A stretch of 34,364 bases of DNA, from assembly GCF_029869545.1 (NCBI RefSeq), contig NZ_JARWQD010000185.1, positions 1 to 34,364 of the forward strand. Direction: 5' to 3'. Origin of the DNA: Nocardia wallacei. GTDB lineage: Bacteria > Actinomycetota > Actinomycetes > Mycobacteriales > Mycobacteriaceae. A program made the position numbers and the translations under genes. Of this stretch, positions 27,973-34,364 are shown piece by piece. A model generated the notes under the pieces. That model saw nothing but the letters and a program-made list of their open reading frames with translations, searched no databases and was not told the origin of the DNA. Each line of letters begins with the position of its first letter. Position 1 is the stretch's first letter.

Positions 27973-28360
27973 TCAGCGGGGACAGGTGCCCTTCGCGTAG
28001 TCGACGGTGGCGGTGGCCTGCGAGGGGGTACAGGTTCTCGGATCCGATGTGGAAGGCCGCGCGGGCGCTGGCGTGTCCTCCGGTGCGCAGCCGCAGCCGA
28101 TCCAGCAGCACATCGCTGAGGTCGCCCAGCGAGCGCATACTCGAATATCCGCCCGGCGGAAAGTGATTCGCCGGATCTCTGACCACGATCCGCACCTTCA
28201 CCCCCGAGGCCAGCTTGGCGGCGAGGATGTCGAACAGCCGCACGTCGTACCTGGTGAACAGCGGGCACGGGCCCAGCAGTTCCTGCTCCGAGATCTCGAT
28301 ATGCCGCCGCGCGCTCGCCACCAGCGCGCGCTGGGCGCCGGAATCCGATGAATCGCGATG
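27973..28360 (-). pseudogene. Remnant of a phospholipase-D-like gene
   Basis: Reading the minus strand from HRDSSDSGAQRALVASARR through RYDVRLFDILAAKLASGVKVRIVV to GSENLYP gives a clear match to actinobacterial PLD-like proteins as I remember them. Two losses are visible. The central segment carrying the second HxK catalytic motif is missing, so RLRTGGHASARAA joins FHIGSENLYP directly. After LYP (28025) the frame shifts by one, and the expected C-terminus continues in the new frame as SQATATVDYAKGTCPR, ending TGA at 27973-27975. Its N-terminus is replaced by a decayed repeat tail. It cannot encode an active enzyme. The family assignment rests on recall and should be confirmed. Confidence 0.7.
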
Positions 28361-28375
28361 CCGGATGACCGATGC

Positions 28376-28530
28376 GCTTCGGCCAGCGGTCCCTGGTTCC
28401 CGAACGCACCCTGACCACCCGACGCGCTGACCACCCGGGAGGCTCTGACTGCCCGGCGTGCTCTGGCCGCCCGGCGTGCTCAGACCACCCGGGAGATTCC
28501 GACCACCCGGCGAGCCCAGGCGCACGGAAG
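28376..28530 (-). repeat. Decayed copy of the amidase C-terminal repeat tail
   Basis: This segment is a diverged copy of 28604-28760. Shared blocks include TGCGCTTCGGC-AGCGG at the 3' end and the identical run CCACCCGGGAGGCTCTGACT. At the position of the amidase stop codon (TAG) this copy has TGG. Small indels move it between frames, so it encodes fragments such as LPGGLSTPGGQSTPGSQSLPGG without a proper gene. It lies between the amidase terminator and the PLD remnant. Confidence 0.75.
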
Positions 28531-28544
28531 ACTCCGACCGCCGG

Positions 28545-28585
28545 ACGTTCAGTGCCCGCCTCCTTCGGAGACGGGCACTGAACGT
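28545..28585 (-). terminator. Strong hairpin terminator after the amidase gene
   Basis: ACGTTCAGTGCCCG and CGGGCACTGAACGT form a perfect 14-bp stem, extended inside by CTCC/GGAG around a TTC loop after one mismatch. It lies 24 bases past the amidase stop. It is the strongest hairpin in the window. Confidence 0.85.
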
Positions 28586-28609
28586 GGATCGCGATTCGTT
28601 GCGCTTCGG

Positions 28610-30814
28610 CTAGCGGGCGCTCCGGTTTCCGAGCGCGCCCTGGTTGCCTGGTGCGCTCTGACCACCCGGGAGGCTCTGACTGCCCGGTGAACTCTGGCCA
28701 CCCGGCGTGCTCTGGCCACCCGGCGTGCTCTGGCCGCCCGGGAGGGATTGGCTGCCTTGGCTGTTCAGGTCGCCTGAGGTGCCTGGGCCCATCAGGGTGG
28801 AGACCAAGGTGTAGGCGAGGTTGATCAGCTGGGAGTTGACCGTGGCATCTTCCATGCCGAGGGATTCGGCCAGGGGGAGCAGCAGTTGCATCGCGGTGGT
28901 GACGAGCGTGCTCGCCGCGGCATCGGTGCCGCCGGTGGACGGGCCGGTGCCCATCGGGGATGTGCCCGGGGTGGTGCCGGAGTATCCGGACGTGCCTGGC
29001 GTGGAGGCATTCGGCGCCGTATACGCGCTCGGCGCGGACGAGGTCTGCGAGGTGCCGGGCGTATAACTCCCGAGCGAACTCGCCCCCGGAACCGCCCCGC
29101 CCGGTGCGATCCGCCCGGTCCCGTCGGGCAGAGCCTGCTCCACCCCACCCGGCACCGCCTGCGCCTGCCCACCGGGCAGCGTCCCCGACCCACCCGGCAC
29201 GGCCTGCCCCGCCCCACCGGGCAAAGCCTGCACATCCCCACCCGGCATCGCCTGCCCCACCCCACCGGGCAAGCCCTGTCCCCCGGGCAGGGCCGGATCC
29301 GCCCCACCGGGCACGGCCTGCGCCTGCTCACCGGGCAAAGCCTGCAGGTCCCCACCAGGCGCAACCTGCCCACCCGGCGCCGCCTGACCCGCCCCACCCG
29401 GCAAAGCCTGCACATCCCCACCGGGCGCGGCCTGGCTACCCGGCGCGGCCTGCGCCGTCCCGCCGGGCAGCGCTTGCGCCGAGCCCTCCGGCAAGGCGTG
29501 TGCGGCTGTGCCCGGCGCCGCTTGTCCTGCGCCGCCGGGGGCGATCTCGCCGCCGGGCAGGGGCTGGGCCGAGCCGTCGGGGGCGGCCTGGGGCGATCCG
29601 CCGGGCAGGGTCTGTCGTGCCGCGTTGGGTGCGATCTGGCCGGGCAACGCCGAGCCGTCCGGTGTCGGCTGGGCCGCCTGCCCGGGCGCCGCCGGGGCTC
29701 CGGGGAGCGTCTGCGATGTTCCGTCCGGGACGGACGGTGCCGCACCGCCGGGGATGCCTCGGCCGTCGGGCAGCGTCTGCCCCGCCGCGCCAGATGCGGG
29801 CGCGGAGTAGGCACCCGGCGCGGTCCCGCCCGAGGCGGTCTGGCCTGGCGCGGTCTGGCCCGGGACGGTCTCGCCCGGCGCAATCTGGCCCGGCGCAGTC
29901 TGGCCCGGCGCAATCTGGCCCGGCACGGTCTCGCCCGGCGCAGTCTGGCCCGGCGCAGTCTGGCCCGGGGCGGGGTGGGCTGCTGCGCGGCCTGCGGCCG
30001 AACCCGATGGCAGCGGTGAATCACCTACGCCGAGTAGGTATCCGGCCAGGCCGGTGGCGATGGCGACCGCGTGCTTCAGCTGTCCTTCCTTGGATTCCAG
30101 GAGCGCGGCGTCGTCGGCATTGGCGCCGTTGCCCATCTCCAGGAACACGTCCGGCACCTGGGTCAGCGCGGGACCGGCGATATCGGCGCGGGTCTGCAGC
30201 CCGTCGACCGCGCCGCCGTAGGTGGCGGGCGAGAACCCGCCCTGCAGGTAGGCGTCGCGCACGACCTTGGTCGCCGACAGCCCCGCCCCGGACTGCACCT
30301 GGTCGGCCTTGGGATCGGGGATCGGCAGCTGCGGGACGATCAGGTGGAAGCCGCGATCGTGCGCCGCCGCGCCGTCGGCGTGGATGCTGATCGCGACGTC
30401 GGCGCCGGATCGGTTGGCCGCCGCCGCGCGCTCGTCGACGCAGCCGCCCCAGCCCGTATCGTCCTGGCGGCTGAGCACCACCCGGGCGCCCATCGCCTCC
30501 AGCGACTGCTTGACCAGCTGGGAGACATTCCACGTGATGGTGTGCTCGGGCACGCCGTGCATGGTCGTCATGCCCGTCGTCTGGCACTCCTTGGTGCCGC
30601 CGCGGCCGTCGGCGACCGGGCGGAGCAGATCCTCGGTGTGGTTGGGCCCCTGGTGACCCGGATCCAGGAACACCGTCTTACCGGCGAGCTTGGTCGACAT
30701 GTCCGGGTCGGTCGGGGTGCCGTTGGCGACCGCCGGGAGCAGCCCGGCGGATGGTGCGAGCGCCGCGGCCGTGACGGCGAGGCTGAGACCGGCCTTGACG
30801 ATGCTTGGCTTCAT
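28610..30814 (-). CDS. Zinc N-acetylmuramoyl-L-alanine amidase with long Pro-Gly repeat tail
   Basis: Secreted peptidoglycan amidase that cuts the bond between MurNAc and L-Ala. The 734-residue protein has a signal peptide (1 to about 31), then an amidase_3 domain (about 47-255) with zinc ligands H54 (DPGHQG), E90 and H145 (SIHADG), catalytic E226 (FLEMGNG), and the Cys pair C77/C125. This part resembles mycobacterial Rv3717 (Ami1), which is only about 240 residues. The remaining ~480 residues are low-complexity: pentapeptide APGQT-type units (about 280-325), LPGGxxQAxPGG-type units to about 575, a Ser/Thr/Pro stretch, a helical segment with LVTTAMQLLLPLAESLGMEDATVNSQLINLAYTLV, and a final SLPGGQSTPGG array. 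The tail may attach to or span the cell envelope (inference). Confidence 0.88.
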   Translation of the reverse strand: MKPSIVKAGLSLAVTAAALAPSAGLLPAVANGTPTDPDMSTKLAGKTVFLDPGHQGPNHTEDLLRPVADGRGGTKECQTTGMTTMHGVPEHTITWNVSQLVKQSLEAMGARVVLSRQDDTGWGGCVDERAAAANRSGADVAISIHADGAAAHDRGFHLIVPQLPIPDPKADQVQSGAGLSATKVVRDAYLQGGFSPATYGGAVDGLQTRADIAGPALTQVPDVFLEMGNGANADDAALLESKEGQLKHAVAIATGLAGYLLGVGDSPLPSGSAAGRAAAHPAPGQTAPGQTAPGETVPGQIAPGQTAPGQIAPGETVPGQTAPGQTASGGTAPGAYSAPASGAAGQTLPDGRGIPGGAAPSVPDGTSQTLPGAPAAPGQAAQPTPDGSALPGQIAPNAARQTLPGGSPQAAPDGSAQPLPGGEIAPGGAGQAAPGTAAHALPEGSAQALPGGTAQAAPGSQAAPGGDVQALPGGAGQAAPGGQVAPGGDLQALPGEQAQAVPGGADPALPGGQGLPGGVGQAMPGGDVQALPGGAGQAVPGGSGTLPGGQAQAVPGGVEQALPDGTGRIAPGGAVPGASSLGSYTPGTSQTSSAPSAYTAPNASTPGTSGYSGTTPGTSPMGTGPSTGGTDAAASTLVTTAMQLLLPLAESLGMEDATVNSQLINLAYTLVSTLMGPGTSGDLNSQGSQSLPGGQSTPGGQSTPGGQSSPGSQSLPGGQSAPGNQGALGNRSAR
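29100..29975 (-). repeat. Pro-Gly-coding minisatellite inside the amidase gene
   Basis: Nine consecutive 15-bp units at 29841-29975, each encoding one pentapeptide such as APGQT, APGQI, APGET or VPGQT, are the most regular part. From about 29100 to 29800 a looser array encodes LPGG/APGG blocks joined by QA, GAGQA or DVQA. The frame stays open throughout, so the array is under selection for coding. Not CRISPR: there are no unique spacers. Such repeats change length easily by slippage or recombination, and their assembly may be imperfect. Confidence 0.85.
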
Positions 30815-30894
30815 GTTCGGACGGCGCCCCTCAGGACAAGGAGCGCCCCTCCCTTCCCACTAGTAACACCAAACCCAGTGGTTCACTCTTACAA

Positions 30895-30910
30895 CGTGAA
30901 TCTCATCACG
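30895..30910. promoter_or_regulatory. CRP/FNR-like palindrome upstream of the amidase
   Basis: CGTGA-ATCTCA-TCACG has the half-site arrangement GTGA-N6-TCAC of CRP-family sites, 81 bases upstream of the amidase start. Actinobacterial Crp homologues bind TGTGA-N6-TCACA; the outer bases differ here. The 129-bp gap 30815-30943 shows no gene. Confidence 0.4.
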
Positions 30911-30943
30911 CAAGCACAGTTATCGAACCGTTACCGCGTGTCG

Positions 30944-31513
30944 TCAGGCCCCACGCGGCAATTCACGCAGTGACCGCAGCGCATAATGCACGCGCGTCTT
31001 CACCGTGCCGACCGGCACGCCGAGATCCTCAGCAACATCCCGGTAAGCCCGATCACACAGAATCACCTGGACGACCGCATCCCGCTGCGGATCGGGCAGC
31101 CGCTGCAGCAGCTCGGTGACCAGCAACCCGTCGGCCAGCATGTCGGTGAAGTCCGGGCGCGCGAGGCGCGGATCGACCCGCTCCTCGTAGTCCTCCCAGC
31201 TGGTCTCGGCCGGGCGCACCGCGCGCATGCGCCCGATGTCGGTGAGGACGTTGCGCTCGATCGACAGCAGCCAGGTGCGCACGCTGCCCTTGTCGGGGTC
31301 GTAACCGGCACAGCCGCGCCACGCCCGCAGCAGCGTCTCCTGCACCGCGTGCTCCGCCAGCCCGCTGTCACCGAGCCGGCGCGCCGCCCGCCAGTGCAGC
31401 AGGCCCTGGTCGGACGCGAGCACCGCGGCCAGCCCGCTACGAGTGCACAGTCGCGCACACCGGGCGCCGCAGGAGGTGTCGCGATCGCGGGAGACAGGGC
31501 GGGGACCATTCAT
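30944..31513 (-). CDS. ECF-type RNA polymerase sigma factor
   Basis: A compact sigma-70 family member of about 189 residues. Region 2 is clear: GDSGLAEHAVQETLLRAWRG and KGSVRTWLLSIERNVLTDIGRMRAVRP. Region 4 is clear: LPDPQRDAVVQVILCDRAYRDVAEDLGVPVGTVKTRVHYALRSLRELP. The N-terminus is uncertain. The ATG at 31513 has no ribosome-binding site, and the first 40 residues (with several Cys: SCGARCARLC) look less conserved than expected, so the start could be further in. No anti-sigma factor gene flanks it. Downstream on the same strand is the repeat-tailed amidase; divergent is a small exported protein. A cell-envelope stress role is possible but inferred only from neighbours. Confidence 0.85.
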   Translation of the reverse strand: MNGPRPVSRDRDTSCGARCARLCTRSGLAAVLASDQGLLHWRAARRLGDSGLAEHAVQETLLRAWRGCAGYDPDKGSVRTWLLSIERNVLTDIGRMRAVRPAETSWEDYEERVDPRLARPDFTDMLADGLLVTELLQRLPDPQRDAVVQVILCDRAYRDVAEDLGVPVGTVKTRVHYALRSLRELPRGA

Positions 31514-31614
31514 GCCAGGAATATCGCGAGAACGCGGCGGAACGGCATCGTCGGCGGCACACCAATTTCCGCGAACATGGTGCATCACCACAAATCTCGC
31601 CGATTCGACCAACC

Positions 31615-31642
31615 GGTCCGGTGAACTCTGATAGACCGGACC
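31615..31642. promoter_or_regulatory. 8-bp inverted repeat between sigma and exported-protein genes
   Basis: GGTCCGGT (31615-31622) and ACCGGACC (31635-31642) are perfect arms with a 12-base spacer, in the 205-bp divergent region 31514-31718. It is a candidate operator. I see no convincing ECF-type promoter (GGAAC/GTC) for self-regulation of the sigma gene. Confidence 0.35.
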
Positions 31643-31718
31643 CCCGGAGGACACGGGGATCTTCCGAGGGCTGTCCGGACCGATCGGCGGCCCGGACATG
31701 AGCTCGAGGAGGACCGTC

Positions 31719-32120
31719 GTGCGTGGACGCACGTTTGCGATCGCGGGCGCCGTGGCGTCCGCGGCGACCATGCTCGGATCCGGAATCGCCGCCGCCGAAC
31801 CGGCAGCGGCCGTCCCCGGTGACGGGCTGTACCGGGTGGGTATCGATATCCTGCCCGGCATCTATCAGGCGCCGGGGACGTCCGATCCCGCCCACGGCTG
31901 CTTCTGGCAGCGGCTGTGGAAGGTGCCCGAACCGGGCGATGCCGATCCGAACCACTTCGTCATCGCCAGCGACCACACCAAGGTCACCCCGGTCAGGGTC
32001 ATGATCAAGGCGGGCGACGTCGCCTTCCAGACCACCAACTGCGGCCCCTGGGTCATGGTTCCCGCACCGCCGCCCACCGGTTCCTACGGCCCCGGCGGAT
32101 CGTTCGGTAGCGAGTACTGA
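31719..32120 (+). CDS. Small exported protein, conserved hypothetical
   Basis: A 133-residue secreted protein. The signal peptide VRGRTFAIAGAVASAATMLGSGIAAAEP ends in a good AxA site. The mature part has the pattern GLYRVGIDILPGIYQAPG, CFWQRLWKVP, HFVIASDH, MIKAGDVAFQTTNCGPWVMV. The two Cys (CFWQR and NCGPW) probably form a disulfide. The xGxYRVGxDIxPGxY pattern recurs in small actinobacterial exported proteins of unknown function. The GTG at 31719 is preferred because GAGGAGG lies six bases upstream; the in-frame ATG at 31698 has no such site. It is divergent from the ECF sigma gene and could belong to its regulon, but no promoter motif shows this. Confidence 0.8.
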   Translation: MRGRTFAIAGAVASAATMLGSGIAAAEPAAAVPGDGLYRVGIDILPGIYQAPGTSDPAHGCFWQRLWKVPEPGDADPNHFVIASDHTKVTPVRVMIKAGDVAFQTTNCGPWVMVPAPPPTGSYGPGGSFGSEY

Positions 32121-32126
32121 GGATTT

Positions 32127-32153
32127 CGCGGCGCCGCGACGCGCGGCGCCGCG
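32127..32153 (+). terminator. Perfect 12-bp hairpin terminator
   Basis: CGCGGCGCCGCG, ACG, CGCGGCGCCGCG: a perfect 12-bp stem with a 3-base loop, followed by TTCTCTC. It begins seven bases after the exported-protein stop. Confidence 0.85.
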
Positions 32154-32170
32154 TTCTCTCACCCACCCGA

Positions 32171-32184
32171 TGTGAGCGCTCACA
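32171..32184. promoter_or_regulatory. LacI-family operator-like palindrome upstream of galT
   Basis: TGTGAGCGCTCACA is a perfect 14-bp palindrome identical to the core of the symmetric E. coli lac operator, a form shared by many LacI/GalR-family sites with a central CG. It lies 54 bases before the leader ORF ATG and 101 bases before galT, so a LacI-type sugar repressor probably controls galT-galK. No regulator gene is in the window. Confidence 0.65.
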
Positions 32185-32237
32185 ATGATTCGGTGTACTG
32201 TCCGGCTGAGTCTGTCGCGCATCCATCGGAGGTTGTC

Positions 32238-32288
32238 ATGGCACCGCCGCCACCCGACCGCACGCCCACCCGGGTCCGGGCACGGTGA
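32238..32288 (+). CDS. Putative 16-residue leader ORF coupled to galT
   Basis: MAPPPPDRTPTRVRAR, preceded by a strong CGGAGG five bases before its ATG. Its TGA overlaps the galT GTG as GTGA. galT itself has no good ribosome-binding site, so ribosomes from this ORF probably start galT by coupling. The run of four Pro is a classic ribosome-stalling sequence, usually relieved by EF-P. It may tune galT expression, or may simply be a translation-initiation aid. Confidence 0.5.
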   Translation: MAPPPPDRTPTRVRAR

Positions 32289-33372
32289 TCACCACCCGCC
32301 GGCGCCTCGCCGACGGCAGGGAGATCCTGTACTTCGACGCGGATCCCGGAACACCCCACACCGCGACCGACACCCGCGACCTGCCGCACACCACCACCCA
32401 CTCGCAGCGGCGCTTCGACCCGCTGCTGGGCGAATGGGTCGTCATCGCCTCGCACCGGCAGACCCGGACCTTCCTCCCGCCCGCCGACCTGTGCCCGCTG
32501 TGCCCGTCCACGCCGGAGCGCGCCACCGAGATTCCCGAATCCGATTACGAGGTGGCGGTTTTCGAGAACCGCTTCCCCTCGCTGTCCACCGACCGCCTGG
32601 AACTGCCTGCGACCGTGGCAGATTCGCCGCTGACGCCGCTGCGCGACGGCTACGGGCGCTGTGAGGTGGTGTGTTTCACCAGCGTGCACGACAGTTCGTT
32701 CGCGCAGCTGGATCGGCGCCGGGCGCGGCTGGTCGTGGACGTCTGGGCGCATCGCACCGCCGAACTGGCGGACCTGGACGGCGTGGGGCAGGTCTTCTGC
32801 TTCGAGAACCACGGCGAGGAGATCGGGGTGACCCTGTCGCATCCGCACGGGCAGATCTACGCCTACCCGTTCGTGACGCCGCGGGTCGCCAAGATCTCGG
32901 AGAACGTGGCCCGGTACCGGAACTCGCACGGCGGCAACCTGTTCGGCGATCTGCTGGACGCCGAGCGCGCGGCCGGAGTGCGCGTGGTCGCCGCGAACGA
33001 GGAGTGGACGGCCTACGTGCCGCCGTTCGCGCGCTGGCCGTACGAGGTCCAGCTCTATCCACACCGGCGGGTGGCCGATATCCCGGAACTCGACGACGCC
33101 CAGCGCGACGGCTTCGCGGCGCTGTATCTGGATGTGCTGCAGAGGTTCGCGCGCCGCTTCGACACCCCGATGCCCTACATCGCCGCCTGGAATCAGGCAC
33201 CCACCCCGAAATCCGGTGTGCCGCGCGAGGATTGGTGGCTGCACCTGCAGCTGTTCTCGATCCGCCGGGCGGCCGGGAAGCTGAAGTATCTGGCCGGTTC
33301 GGAGTCCGGCATGAACGTCTTCATCAGCGACACCACCCCGGAGACGGTGGCGGCCGAATTGCGGGAGGTGCG

Positions 33373-33376
<4 letters not shown>
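32285..33376 (+). CDS. galT: Galactose-1-phosphate uridylyltransferase
   Basis: Leloir pathway enzyme that exchanges UMP between UDP-glucose and galactose 1-phosphate. The 363-residue protein has the HIT-type active site SHPHGQIYAYPF with the nucleophilic His, the zinc-binding CPLCP (about residues 70-74), and the UDP-binding FENRFPSL and FCFENHGEEIGVTLSHPHG segments. The C-terminal segment YPHRRVADIPEL is typical. The GTG at 32285 overlaps the stop of a 16-codon leader ORF; no independent ribosome-binding site is visible. The stop overlaps the galK start by 4 bp. No galE is in the window. Confidence 0.95.

Positions 33377-34364
<988 letters not shown>

Noticed and set aside
27939..28418. N-terminal extension of the CobW-type protein up to 28418.
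   Set aside because: The extra residues are translated from the PLD remnant and decayed repeat in the wrong frame; family proteins begin shortly before the P-loop.
29100..29975. Regular repeats considered as a CRISPR array.
   Set aside because: Units are 15 bp or loosely 30-45 bp, contiguous and in frame, without unique spacers or cas genes.
28886..30390. Long plus-strand frames opposite the amidase repeat tail.
   Set aside because: They are Arg/Pro-rich shadows of the GC-rich repeats with no motif; the minus-strand frame has signal peptide, catalytic residues and a terminator.

Overview
The window is high-GC DNA from an actinobacterium, most likely Nocardia or another mycolic-acid-containing Nocardiaceae. 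The evidence is heavy G/C third-position bias, frequent GTG starts, and the block ctaD / fecB / nrdF ... nrdE-nrdI-nrdH, which as I recall it matches the order of these genes in Mycobacterium tuberculosis. The genus is an inference. I saw no tRNA, rRNA, CRISPR array, insertion sequence or phage gene. Both ends look like contig ends: a ~100-base poly-C tract on the left, and on the right a galactokinase that loses its family sequence in a very GC-rich foldback.

Layout. 1-4.4 kb: poly-C tract, cytochrome c oxidase subunit I (ctaD), a divergent FecB-type siderophore-binding lipoprotein, a DUF1579-type lipoprotein and a small hypothetical gene whose start lies in an SOS-box-like palindrome. 4.4-7.3 kb: a DUF89/ARMT1-like protein and a divergent Tat-exported PhoD-type phosphatase lipoprotein. 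7.3-15.3 kb: class Ib ribonucleotide reductase split into nrdF and nrdH-nrdI-nrdE. Between them lie a DUF7144-type membrane protein, the Mg2+ channel mgtE with a leader peptide, and a divergent pair made of a coiled-coil protein and a membrane-anchored receiver-domain protein. Both nrd transcription units have two NrdR-box-like sites exactly 32 bp apart.

15.4-19.9 kb: a cysteine-free (C-minus) ribosomal protein L36 under a Zur-box-like site, an NADPH-dependent FMN reductase and a divergent TetR regulator around a palindromic operator, NAD synthetase, and an ECF42-type sigma factor with its DGPF/YCII partner. 19.9-24.2 kb: a molybdenum cofactor cluster, moaA-moaD on one strand and moeA - moaC::moaB fusion - moaE on the other. 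It covers GTP to molybdopterin and Mo insertion except MoeB-type activation of MoaD. 24.3-26.7 kb: a purine/urate permease (NCS2) divergent from uricase.

26.8-31.5 kb: a CobW-type (COG0523) GTPase, the remnant of a phospholipase-D-like gene beside a decayed copy of a repeat tail, a zinc amidase with a ~480-residue Pro-Gly repeat tail, and an ECF sigma factor. 31.7 kb to the end: a small exported protein, then galT-galK behind a lac-operator-like palindrome, with a coupled 16-codon leader ORF ahead of galT. Most genes are housekeeping or cofactor metabolism. The unusual content is regulatory (NrdR, Zur, LexA-like, LacI-like, three leader ORFs), the repeat-tailed amidase with its neighbouring pseudogene, and the receiver/coiled-coil pair.
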